This document shows, one piece after another, positions 25,254 through 35,339 of a stretch of 64,000 nt of DNA. The position numbers and the translations under genes are program-made. This DNA is from CAVTWY01 sp963738575 (GTDB lineage: Bacteria > Pseudomonadota > Gammaproteobacteria > Burkholderiales > Burkholderiaceae_C): positions 558,001 through 622,000 of the forward strand of contig CAVTWY010000001.1 of assembly GCA_963738575.1 (NCBI GenBank), read 5' to 3'. Numbering within the stretch: the stretch's first letter is position 1; each line of letters starts with the position of its first letter. A model generated the notes under the pieces. That model made no database searches, had not been told where the DNA came from, and saw only the letters and a list, made by a program, of their open reading frames with translations.

Positions 25254-26678
25254 ATGAACAAGATCGAAACCGACTACCTGGTGATTGGCAGTGGCACAAC
25301 AGGTCTTGCGTTTGCCGACACCCTGTTGGCCGAGTCGCAGGCGCACATAACGATTGTGGATCGCCACGGCAAGCCCGGAGGGCACTGGAACGACGCCTAT
25401 TCGTTCGTCACGCTTCACCAGCCCTCGGCTTTTTACGGGGTGAACTCAACTGAATTGGGTGCACGTCGCCTGGACACCATCGGGCCCAACAAGGGCATGC
25501 ATGAGTTGGCCTCGGGGCCCGAGGTGTCGGGGTACTTTGACCGGGTGATGAACCAGACGTTGTTGCCCAGTGGTCGGGTGGCGTACTTTCCGATGAGCAA
25601 CTACCTGGGCGACAAGCAGTTTGAGTCGATCTTGTCGGGCGCACGAACGCAGGTTGTGGTGCGCAAGAAAGTGGTCGACGCCACCTACTACAGCCCCAGC
25701 GTGCCTTCTACGCACACGCCCAAGTTCAAAGTGGCTGATGGGGTGCGGCTGGTGCCGCCCAACGCGTTGCCCGCACTGGGGCTTGCGCCGAGCGCTGGCA
25801 CCGCGCCCAAGCAGTTTGTCATTGTGGGCGCCGGCAAAACGGCAATGGACGTGGGTGTTTGGCTGATCAATGCCGGTGCTTCACCTGACAGCATTGCGTG
25901 GGTGATGCCGCGTGACGCTTGGCTGATCAATCGCATCACCACACAACCCAGCCCCGAGTTCTTCAAATATTCAATTGGCAGCCAGGCCGACCAGATGGAG
26001 GCGTTTGCCGCCGCCACATCCACCGACGACTTGTTTGCGCGGCTGGAGGCTTGCGGTGCTGTGCTGCGCATCCATCCCGACCGCCAACCCACGATGTTTC
26101 ACCTGGCCACGACGACGCCGGGGGAGGTGGCGATCCTGAGGCAAATCAAGAACGTGATCCGCAAAGGCCGCGTGCAAGCCATTGCTGCCGATGGCATGGT
26201 GTTGGACCAAGGTCGTGTAGCCATGGGCGCTGACCCGCTTTACATCGACTGCACAGCTTCGGCGGTCGAGCCGCGCAAAACAATGCCCATCTTTCAGGGT
26301 GAGAAAATCGTGTTGCAGGTCTTGCGCCTGCCGCAGCCCGCCTTTAGTGCTGCGCTGACAGCCTACGTTGAGACGCACTTTGACGATGACAATCGCAAGA
26401 ACCAACTGTGTGGCTCGGTGCCGTTCCCGCACACGCTTGATCAATACGCCATGTCGATGGCCGTGAGCATGCGCAACCAGTTCAACTGGGGGCAAGAGCA
26501 GGGCTTGCGCCAGTGGGTGCGCCAAAGTCGCCTGGATGGATTCGGCAAGCTGATGTCGGGGGTCGACCCCCAAGACACAGAGAAGCAGCTGATCATGAAC
26601 CGGCTGCGTGAAGGCGCCGCAGGGGCAGCAGCCAATTTGCCCAAGCTGATGGCTGCGTCGCGCGCAGCCAAAGCCTAA
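25254..26678 (+). CDS. FAD-dependent, NAD(P)-binding oxidoreductase-like protein
   Basis: A 474-residue protein with an N-terminal FAD fold (DYLVIGSGTTGLAFADTLLA) and a second Rossmann motif in the middle (QFVIVGAGKTAMDVGVWLIN). The arrangement resembles flavin monooxygenase-like proteins, with the early WNDAYSFVTLHQPS block. The substrate is unknown. The start at 25254 follows TTAGGAG. Base usage returns to the core pattern here, so this gene marks the right limit of the island. Confidence 0.78.
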   Translation: MNKIETDYLVIGSGTTGLAFADTLLAESQAHITIVDRHGKPGGHWNDAYSFVTLHQPSAFYGVNSTELGARRLDTIGPNKGMHELASGPEVSGYFDRVMNQTLLPSGRVAYFPMSNYLGDKQFESILSGARTQVVVRKKVVDATYYSPSVPSTHTPKFKVADGVRLVPPNALPALGLAPSAGTAPKQFVIVGAGKTAMDVGVWLINAGASPDSIAWVMPRDAWLINRITTQPSPEFFKYSIGSQADQMEAFAAATSTDDLFARLEACGAVLRIHPDRQPTMFHLATTTPGEVAILRQIKNVIRKGRVQAIAADGMVLDQGRVAMGADPLYIDCTASAVEPRKTMPIFQGEKIVLQVLRLPQPAFSAALTAYVETHFDDDNRKNQLCGSVPFPHTLDQYAMSMAVSMRNQFNWGQEQGLRQWVRQSRLDGFGKLMSGVDPQDTEKQLIMNRLREGAAGAAANLPKLMAASRAAKA

Positions 26679-26689
26679 CGCATCAAAAG

Positions 26690-27535
26690 CTAAGTGGTCT
26701 CGTACGCCAAGCGCACGTAGATGGGCGCGTAGGCCTCCGCCTGTGTCACTTCGATCAGGTGCTCTTTGGCCAGCTCCAGCATCGCAATGAAGGTAACGAC
26801 GACGACCGGCACGCCGTGCGCTGCGGGGAAGAGGTTCTCAAACTCAACAAAGCGTTTGCCTTGCAAGCTGCGCAGCACGATGCTCATGTGCTCGCGCACC
26901 GACAATTGCTCGCGGGTGATGTGGTGATGAGCCACCAGGGTCGCACGACGCAAAATGGCTTGCCAAGCCGACTTGAGATCGGCAGGGTCAACGTCTGGAA
27001 AGCTGGGCGCAATGCTTTGCTCGATAGCGACCTGGCCGCGCAAAAAATCGCGACCCACGAGCGGCAGCTCGTCGAGCTTGCCCGCAGCCAGTTTGATCTG
27101 CTCGTACTCCAGCAGGCGCCGCACCAACTCGGCGCGCGGGTCTTCCACCTCTTGGCCGTCGGCTGACTTTTTGGCTGGCAACAGCATGCGGCTTTTGATC
27201 TCGATCAGCATCGCAGCCATCAGCAGGTACTCGGCGGCCAGTTCGAGGTTGTGGGTGCGAATTTGCTCGACGTAGGTGAGGTACTGGCGCGTCACGTCCG
27301 CCATCGGTATGTCAAGGATGTTGAAGTTTTGCTTGCGGATGAGGTACAGCAGCAGGTCTAGCGGGCCTTGGAAGGCTTCAAGGAAGATCTCGAGCGCGTC
27401 GGGCGGGATGTACAGGTCGGTGGGCAACGCAAACAGCGGCTCCCCGTACAAACGGGCCACGGCAACACTGTCCATGGGGGTGGCGGCCAAGGCCGAGGCG
27501 TCACTGGTGGGCGCGGGGGGCAGCTCTTGAATCAT
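26690..27535 (-). CDS. scpA: Segregation and condensation protein A
   Basis: A 281-residue ScpA, the kleisin subunit that links SMC heads in chromosome condensation. The family core is clear: FQGPLDLLLYLIRKQNFNIL, DIPMADVTRQYLTYVEQI and LELAAEYLLMAAMLIEIKSR. scpB is not adjacent. The plus-strand FAD gene ends 11 bp from its stop. The DUF3460 gene lies 30 bp upstream on the same strand and may be co-transcribed. Confidence 0.93.
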   Translation of the reverse strand: MIQELPPAPTSDASALAATPMDSVAVARLYGEPLFALPTDLYIPPDALEIFLEAFQGPLDLLLYLIRKQNFNILDIPMADVTRQYLTYVEQIRTHNLELAAEYLLMAAMLIEIKSRMLLPAKKSADGQEVEDPRAELVRRLLEYEQIKLAAGKLDELPLVGRDFLRGQVAIEQSIAPSFPDVDPADLKSAWQAILRRATLVAHHHITREQLSVREHMSIVLRSLQGKRFVEFENLFPAAHGVPVVVVTFIAMLELAKEHLIEVTQAEAYAPIYVRLAYETT

Positions 27536-27565
27536 GGGTCGGCAGGCAGGTGCTGGGCGGTGCGG

Positions 27566-27772
27566 TTAAATTTTGACTTTGGTTTGGTAAACGTAAGGTT
27601 GCTGGGGCACGTTAGCGTCTCGCCAGCGTGCTTGGGCTTCGCGGTCGACGGGTCGGTCCCACAACCGGGCTCTGCCGTCGGCTTGTTCGGCCTCCAGGGT
27701 CGGGCGTTGTGCCTTGAGTTTTTGCACAAACTGCGTCACGTCGGATTGGTGGTGTTTCCAGAACAAAGGCAT
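27566..27772 (-). CDS. DUF3460 family protein
   Basis: A 68-residue protein with the DUF3460 pattern common in Burkholderiales (HHQSDVTQFVQKLKAQRPTL, then LWDRPVDREAQARW). The function is unknown; it is frequently next to scpA in this order. The start at 27772 (MPLFWKHH) agrees with family length, and the longer frame upstream would overlap the divergent lipoprotein gene. Confidence 0.8.
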   Translation of the reverse strand: MPLFWKHHQSDVTQFVQKLKAQRPTLEAEQADGRARLWDRPVDREAQARWRDANVPQQPYVYQTKVKI

Positions 27773-27837
27773 GGCTTCGAGGCTCGGTTGGGTGCGGCAC
27801 AATGGCGATTGTTGGTATTTTACTTGGGGGTACTTTG

Positions 27838-28338
27838 ATGAACATGCAATGGAAAGTCTTGTTGGCCACTTTGGTTGCGGCTGGGGCGCTGATGGGTTGC
27901 GACGTGCAGCGCGCGTCCAAGCTTGAAGAAGGTGTGTCAACCGAAGCCGACGTGCGCAAGCAGTTTGGTGAGCCTCAGGCCGTGTTCCCCAACCCAGACG
28001 GCAGCCGCACGTTTGAGTACTCGCGCCAGCCTCAAGGAACCGAAAACTACTTCATCACCATCGGAGCGGACGGCAAAATGAGCTCATTGCGTCAAGTGGT
28101 CAAACCCACCGAATTTGCCAAGGTCACGCCTGGTCTTAACAAAGACGATGCCCGCAAGATCCTCGGTCGTCCTGCCAAATCCATCAAGTACGACTTGAAG
28201 CCCGACGAAGAAAACTGGGAATGGCGCTGGCTGGATGGCCAAACGGCCAAGCTTTTTATCGTCACTTTTGACCGGGACGGCAAAGTGACCAAAACACAAA
28301 GCATCGACGATCCAGCGGCGATGCCGGGTGGCAAGTAG
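27838..28338 (+). CDS. BamE/SmpA-like outer membrane lipoprotein
   Basis: A 166-residue lipoprotein: signal MNMQWKVLLATLVAAGALMG with lipobox LMGC (Cys20). It contains two BamE/SmpA-like units, each with a G-x-S/D-x-x-D/E-V-R or KDDARKILGRPAKSI motif. It could assist beta-barrel assembly or be a structural paralogue of BamE. It diverges from the DUF3460 gene with 65 bp between starts. Confidence 0.75.
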   Translation: MNMQWKVLLATLVAAGALMGCDVQRASKLEEGVSTEADVRKQFGEPQAVFPNPDGSRTFEYSRQPQGTENYFITIGADGKMSSLRQVVKPTEFAKVTPGLNKDDARKILGRPAKSIKYDLKPDEENWEWRWLDGQTAKLFIVTFDRDGKVTKTQSIDDPAAMPGGK

Positions 28339-28376
28339 AACGGCGCAACTGATCTGATCAGCGTGCGGCGGCGCGC

Positions 28377-30083
28377 TCAACCGCGCCGCGCCGCCTCTCC
28401 ACTGCTGGCCGCCTGCGCCCAATGGGCGTAGGCTTCGGGCAGCGTTGCAAAGATGTGGTGTGTTCCCAGCTCGGCCTCGAAACCCGAGCGCTGCAAGATC
28501 GACAACGGCTGCGCGTTGGCGTCCGCCAGCACCATGTCCACCCCTTGCCGTTGCAGCTCGCGTCGCAGCTGGCGCAAGGCGTCGATACCGGATGTGTCAA
28601 TGAAGATCAAGCGGTGCAGCTCGAGCACCAAGACGCGCGTGGTGCTGTCCAGGGTGTGGGCGATGGGCTCGATGCGACCCACCGCGCCAAAAAACAGCGT
28701 GCCATAAAGTTGTGCGGCCGCCATACCACTGGGCGCACCGCCAAGCCAATTGACTTGAAACATCCGATTCATGCGGTAGACAAAAAACACGCAAGCCAAG
28801 ACGAGCCCGACCTCCACCGCCACCGTCAAGTCAAAAATCACCGTCAGCAAAAACGTACCGACCAAGATGATGCGGTAGTTGATCGCAAAGTGCCGCAGGC
28901 GTGAAAACTCGCGCCACTCGCCCATGTTCCAAGCCACGTAAAGCAAGATGCCCGCCAGCGCAGCCAGCGGCACGTGCAAGGCCAGTGGTGCCGCCAGCAA
29001 CATCACCCCCAGGATGACCGCGGCGTGAACGATCCCCGCCACGGGTGTGCGGGCCCCGCTGCGCACGTTGGTGGTGGTGCGCGCGATGGTGCCGGTGGCG
29101 GGCATGCCGCCAAAAAAGGGCGCCACGATGTTGGCGATGCCTTGTGCCATCAGTTCTTGATTGGGGTTGTGGCGTGGCAGGTCGCTTAGGTTGTCGGCAA
29201 TGCGCGCACACAGAAGCGATTCGATGGCACCCAACAAGGCAAGGGTGAGGGTAGGGATGAGCAGCAGCTTGACGGTGGCCCAGCTGAAGTCGGGTAGCGC
29301 AAAAGGTGGCAAGCTGCTGGGGATGCCGCCAAAACGCGTACCAATGGTTTCGATGGGCAGTTGCAAAACAGCTGTGGCTGCAGTCATGGTTACCAGTGCC
29401 ACCACGGGCCCTGGAAACCGTGCCGCGGTTTGCCCTGTGCCGCTGTCAACGTATTTGCTGGGGAGCCTGTACTTGCCTTTGAACAGCATGGGCCACAAGA
29501 AAAGCCCCCCAAGCGTCAACAGGCCAATCGTCAGTGCATGGCCATTGAAGGTGCTGAGTTGGCGCGTCAACATCCCGATCTGTTCAAAAAAATCAGATGG
29601 AAGCTTGTCGATTTTCAGCCCCAAGAAGTCTTTGACTTGAGACAGCGCAATCAACACAGCAATGCCGTTGGTAAACCCAATGACGATGCTGATGGGGATG
29701 TAGCGCACCAGCGAGCCAAGCTTGAACAACCCGAGCGTGAACAACAATGCGCCCGACAAGATGGTGGAGATCAACAGGTTGGCCAGGCCGTAGCGCTCGA
29801 CGATGCCGTAGATGATGACGATGAATGCACCGGCGGGCCCCGCAATCTGCACGTTGGAGCCACCCAAAGCAGAGACCAAAAAGCCAGCAATCACGGCGGT
29901 GATCAGGCCTTGCTCGGGCTTGAGGCCCGAGGCTATGGCAAAGGCCATGGCCAACGGCAACGCGATGATGCCCACGGTGACACCGGCACCCACGTCGGCC
30001 AGCAGCGTGTGGTGGGTGTAGCCCTTGGCGGCTGCCAACAAGCGCGGCGCGAAGGGTTCCATCGGGCTGGGGGTGGCTGCCAT
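28377..30083 (-). CDS. SulP-family anion transporter with STAS domain
   Basis: A 568-residue SLC26/SulP protein with about 12-14 hydrophobic segments (for example LPLAMAFAIASGLKPEQGLI). The C-terminal STAS domain is visible (VLELHRLIFIDTSGIDALRQ). Members carry sulfate, bicarbonate or dicarboxylates by proton or sodium symport; the substrate cannot be assigned. The start at 30083 is chosen because it lies just after the metG stop; a Met seven residues later is also possible. Confidence 0.87.
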   Translation of the reverse strand: MAATPSPMEPFAPRLLAAAKGYTHHTLLADVGAGVTVGIIALPLAMAFAIASGLKPEQGLITAVIAGFLVSALGGSNVQIAGPAGAFIVIIYGIVERYGLANLLISTILSGALLFTLGLFKLGSLVRYIPISIVIGFTNGIAVLIALSQVKDFLGLKIDKLPSDFFEQIGMLTRQLSTFNGHALTIGLLTLGGLFLWPMLFKGKYRLPSKYVDSGTGQTAARFPGPVVALVTMTAATAVLQLPIETIGTRFGGIPSSLPPFALPDFSWATVKLLLIPTLTLALLGAIESLLCARIADNLSDLPRHNPNQELMAQGIANIVAPFFGGMPATGTIARTTTNVRSGARTPVAGIVHAAVILGVMLLAAPLALHVPLAALAGILLYVAWNMGEWREFSRLRHFAINYRIILVGTFLLTVIFDLTVAVEVGLVLACVFFVYRMNRMFQVNWLGGAPSGMAAAQLYGTLFFGAVGRIEPIAHTLDSTTRVLVLELHRLIFIDTSGIDALRQLRRELQRQGVDMVLADANAQPLSILQRSGFEAELGTHHIFATLPEAYAHWAQAASSGEAARRG

Positions 30084-30100
30084 GGTGTTGAGCTCTAGCG

Positions 30101-32143
30101 TTAGCGCACGCGCATGCCGGGCGTGGCGCCGTCCCACGGCTCGAGAATGTAGATGCCTGGGTGCGCTTTGGCATCATGGTGCGCAGCGGCCAGCACCATG
30201 CCGTCGCTGACACCAAACTTCATTTTGCGGGGCGCCAAATTGGCCACCATCACCGTGTATTTACCGACCAACGACGCAGGCTGGTAGGCGCTTTTGATGC
30301 CCGAGAAAACGTTGCGCAGGGGGCCCTCACCGACGTCGAGCGTGAGCTGAAGCAGTTTGTCGCTGCCCTCAACGTGTGTGGCGTTCACGATTTTGGCGAT
30401 GCGCAAATCAATCTTGGCGAAATCGTCGATGCTGATGGTGGGCGCTACAGGTTCACCGCCCGGCACAATCGCAATGGGTGCGGGCGCGGCGATCAGCGAC
30501 TCAACCACCTTGGCATCGACGCGTTGCATCAGGTGCTGATAGGCACCAATGGTGTGGGCGCCCAGCGCTTGGCTGGCGTGATGCCACTGCTGAGCCTCGA
30601 TGTTCAAAAACGCCTCAACCTTGGCGGCCAGCGCGGGCATCACGGGCTTGAGGAAGATGGTGAGCACGCGAAACGCTTCGATGCAAACGCTGCACGCGCT
30701 GTGCAGATTCGACGATTGCTCGGTGTGCTTGGCCATGTCCCACGGTTTGACGCGGTCGACATACTCGTTCACGCGATCAGCCAGCAGCATCACCTCGCGC
30801 AGCGCCTTGCCGTATTCGCGCGTGTCGTAAAGCTCGGCAATGGACGCGGACGCGCCTCGCAGGGTGCCCAGCAGCGTGTCGCCTTCTGTGCCCAACGCAG
30901 CGGCCAGACGGCCTTCAAACCTCTTGCTCAAGAAGCCCGCCGCGCGGCTGGCGATGTTGACGTACTTGCCCACCAAGTCGCTGTTGATGCGCGCCACAAA
31001 GTCGTCGGCGACAAACTCGATGTCTTCAATGTGCCCGTTGAGTTTGGCGGCGATGTAGTAGCGCAGGCACTCTGCGTCGAGCCCCAGTTCGAGGTACTTG
31101 AGCGGTGAGATGCCGGTGCCACGGCTCTTGCTCATCTTGTCGCCACCCAAGGTGATGAAGCCGTGCACGTAAATGTGGTTGGGCGTCTTGCGACCCGCAA
31201 AGTGCAGCATCGCGGGCCAGAACAAGGTGTGGAAGTACGCGATGTCTTTGCCGATGAAGTGGATTTGCTCGACGGTGGGGTCGGCCATGAAGGCTTCAAA
31301 GTCTCGGCCAGTCTTGTCGAACAGATTTTTGAGCGACGCTAGGTAGCCCACCGGGGCATCAAGCCACACGTAAAAGTACTTGTCTGCGGTGTCAGGGATG
31401 CGAATGCCAAAGTAGGGTGCATCGCGGCTGATGTCCCAATCGCTGAGCGACACGTGGCCATCGTCGTCGGCGGCAAACCATTCTTTGATCTTGTTCAGCA
31501 CTTCGGGCTGCAAGCGGCCTGGCGTTTGTGTCCACTGCTTCAAGAAGTCAACGCAGCGCTGCGAGCTGAGTTGAAAGAAGTGGTGTGCGCTGCTCTTGAG
31601 TACGGGCGTGGCACCCGACAACGTCGAATAGGGGTTTTTGAGCTCGGTGGGTGCGTACACCGAACCACACACGTCGCAGGAATCGCCATACTGGTCTTTG
31701 GCGCCACATTTGGGGCATTCACCCTTGATGTATCGGTCGGCCAAGAACATCGACTTGACGGGGTCGTAGAACTGCTCGATGACGCGCTCGGTGATCAGGC
31801 CCTGTTTGCGCAGGGCCAAGTAGATGCCCTGGGCCAGTTCGTGGTTTTCGACGCCATCGGTCGAGTGCCAGTTGTCAAACGCGATGTGAAAACCATCGAG
31901 GTAGCGCTTGCGGCCCGCCGCAATCTCGGCCACAAAGGCCTGGGGCGTTTGCCCGGCTTTTTCGGCAGCGATCATGATGGGGGCGCCGTGGGCATCGTCG
32001 GCACACACAAACTGCACTTCGTGCCCCTGCATGCGCTGAAACCGCACCCACGTGTCGGCCTGGATGTACTCCATCATGTGGCCGATGTGAAAACCGGCGT
32101 TGGCGTAGGGCAGTGCAGTCGTAACAAAAAGTCGGCGTGTCAT
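30101..32143 (-). CDS. metG: Methionine--tRNA ligase
   Basis: A 680-residue methionyl-tRNA synthetase. Motifs: HIGH in NAGFHIGHMMEYIQ, KMSKS in GGDKMSKSRGTGI, and a zinc knuckle (CPKCGAKDQYGDSCDVCGS). A C-terminal EMAP/Trbp-type tRNA-binding domain is present (IDLRIAKIVNATHVEGSDKL). Length and domain order are those of the class that includes the E. coli enzyme. The SulP gene starts 18 bp after its stop on the same strand. Confidence 0.97.
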   Translation of the reverse strand: MTRRLFVTTALPYANAGFHIGHMMEYIQADTWVRFQRMQGHEVQFVCADDAHGAPIMIAAEKAGQTPQAFVAEIAAGRKRYLDGFHIAFDNWHSTDGVENHELAQGIYLALRKQGLITERVIEQFYDPVKSMFLADRYIKGECPKCGAKDQYGDSCDVCGSVYAPTELKNPYSTLSGATPVLKSSAHHFFQLSSQRCVDFLKQWTQTPGRLQPEVLNKIKEWFAADDDGHVSLSDWDISRDAPYFGIRIPDTADKYFYVWLDAPVGYLASLKNLFDKTGRDFEAFMADPTVEQIHFIGKDIAYFHTLFWPAMLHFAGRKTPNHIYVHGFITLGGDKMSKSRGTGISPLKYLELGLDAECLRYYIAAKLNGHIEDIEFVADDFVARINSDLVGKYVNIASRAAGFLSKRFEGRLAAALGTEGDTLLGTLRGASASIAELYDTREYGKALREVMLLADRVNEYVDRVKPWDMAKHTEQSSNLHSACSVCIEAFRVLTIFLKPVMPALAAKVEAFLNIEAQQWHHASQALGAHTIGAYQHLMQRVDAKVVESLIAAPAPIAIVPGGEPVAPTISIDDFAKIDLRIAKIVNATHVEGSDKLLQLTLDVGEGPLRNVFSGIKSAYQPASLVGKYTVMVANLAPRKMKFGVSDGMVLAAAHHDAKAHPGIYILEPWDGATPGMRVR

Positions 32144-32225
32144 GGGCTGATTTTAGGCGTCACACGGGCAACGGCAGGGTTCGGCGCGGGTTAGAAAGCA
32201 TCTTTCTTGCTGGATTGCGGAGTAG

Positions 32226-33617
32226 GTGATTGGTTTGCGCCCGAATAAAATGCGCGGAACTTACGTTGGGACCTCAGTGGCATCGACTCGAACTTCCAAG
32301 CTCGTCGCGCGCGTCACGCTCGCCTTGGGCGTGCTGGCAGCCGCCGTGGTGTTGCTGGCGCTTTTGGCTTGGCAGGCTTACAAACAAGTGGCCGAGACAC
32401 ACGCACAGCGCGTTCGCAGCGAGGTGGTGCTTTCGGCCCTGCATGCGCTTGAGTCCGCAACACAGCCTCAAGCGCAGGTGGCGCTGTGTGCGCTGACGGG
32501 GGGGCCGGCCTTGAGCCCGCGCGACACCGTGCCATCGCTGTGGCCCGACGCTGCCAACCACCTGGGCAAGTGGATCACCGACGAACCAACCGATCTCGAA
32601 ACCGTCAACGCCTTCAACACCTTGCGCCGCGACTTGGACCAATGGGAGCAATCCTATGCGGTGCCCTTGCGCAACGCTTGCGCGCAGGGTCAGCGCCTGG
32701 GTGTGGCCGACGTGCAGTCGCGGGTGCGGGTGTCGTCAGCCCAGCGAGCGCGCATTGAAGAAAGCTTCAAGCATGTTCGCAACCTGTCGCTCGAGCGACG
32801 TCGCACCAACGAGTTGGCTTGGCGAGATGCATCGCAGGCCTCCCGACTTTGGCTCTGGCTGCTGTCGATTGTTTCGGTGTTGATGGGGTTGAGTGCTTTG
32901 CTGGTGGCGCGTAGTTTTGTCTTGCGGTTGGCTGACGTGCAGCGCAACCTGTTTGACGAGGTGCATGAACGTGAGATCGCGCGCGAGCAGCTTGCGTTGT
33001 CGCAGCGGCGCATGCGCGTTTTGGTGGATCACGTGAAAGACGCTGTCATCGCCTTTGACGCCCAAGGCCGCATCCAGTGGGTCAACCCCTCGGGCGAAGT
33101 GATGTTTGGGGCACAGCGCAATGCGTTGTTGGGTGTCCCCGTGACGCTGCTCATGCCCGAGTTGGATGCTGAAATTAAAGCGTCTGCTTCGCCCGACCGG
33201 GCCACCATCACCGACGAGCATGGATTGCCATGGGTGTCTAAACAGCTCACGCTGCAGGGCCATCGCATGCACAGCGCTTCAGGCACCGTCGAAAAAATCA
33301 CGTTGGACGTATCGTTTGTGCAAACGCACGCTGAAGGGCATGCTGTGGGCGTGTGCGTGGCGCGCGACTTGAGTGGTCTGCGACGCATGCAACGCGAGCA
33401 TGACGCCGTGCTTTCAACGCTTCGCCACAAAGTGGTGCCTCAAGCCAAGGCGCTGCAAACCACGCTTGAACAGGCGCAATCCGTGGCCCATGCGTTGCGG
33501 GCGGTAAGTAGCGAGGTATTGGCGCCCTTAGACGAGGCAGCGCCCATGGCCAAGAACTTGTCCACGATGCTGGACGAGGTGCTTAGCCGGCCCACGCAAG
33601 GTCAACCCGAGCGCTGA
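32226..33617 (+). CDS. Membrane PAS-domain sensor protein, no kinase domain seen
   Basis: A 463-residue protein with two membrane helices (about 30-50 and 207-227) enclosing a helical periplasmic sensor region. A PAS domain follows (AVIAFDAQGRIQWVNPSGEV, about 263-380), then a C-terminal helical tail. I see no histidine-kinase H/N/G boxes, GGDEF or EAL motif, so the output is unknown. Start GTG 32226 or ATG 32250 cannot be separated with confidence. It diverges from metG. Confidence 0.65.
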   Translation: MIGLRPNKMRGTYVGTSVASTRTSKLVARVTLALGVLAAAVVLLALLAWQAYKQVAETHAQRVRSEVVLSALHALESATQPQAQVALCALTGGPALSPRDTVPSLWPDAANHLGKWITDEPTDLETVNAFNTLRRDLDQWEQSYAVPLRNACAQGQRLGVADVQSRVRVSSAQRARIEESFKHVRNLSLERRRTNELAWRDASQASRLWLWLLSIVSVLMGLSALLVARSFVLRLADVQRNLFDEVHEREIAREQLALSQRRMRVLVDHVKDAVIAFDAQGRIQWVNPSGEVMFGAQRNALLGVPVTLLMPELDAEIKASASPDRATITDEHGLPWVSKQLTLQGHRMHSASGTVEKITLDVSFVQTHAEGHAVGVCVARDLSGLRRMQREHDAVLSTLRHKVVPQAKALQTTLEQAQSVAHALRAVSSEVLAPLDEAAPMAKNLSTMLDEVLSRPTQGQPER

Positions 33618-33695
33618 TGGGATGGATTCCCCGGTGCGACTCGTTCGGGCACCCAGCTAGACTGTCCCTTTATTTACGCAAACCCCCAAAGCCAC

Positions 33696-34787
33696 ATGGC
33701 CATCACCGAATCCACTTTGCTCGAAGCCCTCAAAACGGTGATCGACCCGAACACCGAACGCGACTTTGTCAGTACCAAACAGATCAAAAATTTGCGGGTT
33801 GACGGTGGCGACGTATCTTTTGACGTCGAGCTGGGCTACCCCGCCAAAAGCCAGTTTGCCGGATTTCGCAAAGCGCTGATCGCTGCATCACGCACCCTGG
33901 CGGGCGTTGAAAACGTCAGCGTCAACGTTTCGTCCAAAGTGATCGCGCACGCGGTGCAGCGGGGCGTTCAGTTGATGCCTCAAGTCAAGAACATCATTGC
34001 TGTGGCCTCGGGCAAAGGCGGTGTTGGCAAGAGCACCACGGCCGCCAATTTGGCGCTTGCGCTCGCCGCAGAAGGCGCCACGGTGGGTGTGTTGGATGCT
34101 GACATTTACGGCCCGAGCCAACCCATGATGCTGGGCATCGAAGGTCGGCCTGAGAGTGCCGACGGCCAATCGATGGAGCCCATGGAAAACTACGGCGTGC
34201 AAGTGATGTCGATCGGCTTCATGGTAGACGCCGACAACCCCATGATTTGGCGCGGCCCGATGGCGACGCAGGCACTGGAGCAATTGCTGCGGCAAACCAA
34301 CTGGCGCGACCTCGACTATTTGATTGTGGACATGCCCCCGGGCACGGGCGACATTCAACTGACCCTTTCACAGCGCGTGCCGCTGACGGGTGCGGTGATT
34401 GTTACCACCCCTCAAGACATTGCCTTGCTGGACGCCAAAAAGGGTCTCAAGATGTTCGAGAAGGTTGGGGTGCCGATACTTGGCCTGGTTGAGAACATGG
34501 CGGTGCACATCTGCACCCAGTGCGGCCACGCCGAGCACATCTTCGGAGCCGATGGCGGCAAGCGCATGGCCACCGAGTACGGCATCGAGTACTTGGCCGG
34601 TTTGCCCCTTGCCATGCAGATTCGTGAGCACGCTGACAGTGGGCGGCCTACTGTGGTGAGTGACCCTGATGGCGACGTGGCCACCATCTACAAGATGCTG
34701 GCGCGCAAAATAGCCGTCAAAGTGGCAAGCAAAGCCAAAGACTTCAGCGCCAAGTTCCCCACCATCACCATCTCCAAAAACACCTGA
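33696..34787 (+). CDS. apbC: Iron-sulfur cluster carrier protein ApbC (Mrp/NBP35 family)
   Basis: A 363-residue Mrp protein. An N-terminal MIP18-like domain (about 1-90) is followed by the P-loop ATPase: deviant Walker A GKGGVGKSTTAANLA, Walker B VDMPPGTGD, and the cluster-binding CTQCGH (CxxC). It loads and transfers [4Fe-4S] clusters. It precedes the formate dehydrogenase accessory cluster by only 21 bp, which fits a supply role for Fe-S enzymes, though apbC also stands alone in many genomes. Confidence 0.93.
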   Translation: MAITESTLLEALKTVIDPNTERDFVSTKQIKNLRVDGGDVSFDVELGYPAKSQFAGFRKALIAASRTLAGVENVSVNVSSKVIAHAVQRGVQLMPQVKNIIAVASGKGGVGKSTTAANLALALAAEGATVGVLDADIYGPSQPMMLGIEGRPESADGQSMEPMENYGVQVMSIGFMVDADNPMIWRGPMATQALEQLLRQTNWRDLDYLIVDMPPGTGDIQLTLSQRVPLTGAVIVTTPQDIALLDAKKGLKMFEKVGVPILGLVENMAVHICTQCGHAEHIFGADGGKRMATEYGIEYLAGLPLAMQIREHADSGRPTVVSDPDGDVATIYKMLARKIAVKVASKAKDFSAKFPTITISKNT

Positions 34788-34808
34788 CGCTTTGCTGCCC
34801 ATCCAGCC

Positions 34809-35339
34809 ATGGACACCCCTTCACGCCGCCCCCACGTTGATGTGGCCGTCGTGGTCGAGCGCATCGCGGCGCCCAACCGGTGGGAAGACTGGCAATTTCG
34901 GGTGCTGGAGGTGATCCCGGACGAAGGCGTTTTTGGGCGGCTGCCGCGCAAGTTGCACGACGATGGCAAACATTCGCGCTGGCTTTACCCTGGGTTTAGG
35001 CTGACGCTTTTTGCCGATGAGTGCAAAGGCTATTTTTTGAACCTCACCTGCGGCAAGCCCTCCTGGTTTGTGGCGTGGCGTGTGGATGAAATCGACGCTT
35101 CGATGGCAGACGTGATTGACGTGAGCGTGTCTTACATCGAAGCCGACCGGCACTTGTTTGCCGAAGAGCGGGTGGACAACGTGCCGCTTGAAGGCGAGCT
35201 TTGTGAATGGCTGCGGTTGTTCACCAACGAGCACTTCAAACCCGACACCGGGCGCAAGGTGCGCGCGCAGTCGTTCTTGAGCCCCGAAGAGCGATCGCGG
35301 CAAGATGCCGAGCGCTTGGCGAGTGGGGGCGAAGCTTGA
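34809..35339 (+). CDS. DUF3305 protein, formate dehydrogenase accessory
   Basis: A 176-residue DUF3305 protein: VVVERIAAPNRWEDWQFRVL, then DDGKHSRWLYPGFRLTLFAD. The family is found almost only in gene clusters with DUF3306, a multi-cluster ferredoxin, TorD-like chaperones and respiratory formate dehydrogenases, exactly the order seen here. No biochemical role is known to me. Its stop overlaps the next start (TGATG). Confidence 0.82.
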   Translation: MDTPSRRPHVDVAVVVERIAAPNRWEDWQFRVLEVIPDEGVFGRLPRKLHDDGKHSRWLYPGFRLTLFADECKGYFLNLTCGKPSWFVAWRVDEIDASMADVIDVSVSYIEADRHLFAEERVDNVPLEGELCEWLRLFTNEHFKPDTGRKVRAQSFLSPEERSRQDAERLASGGEA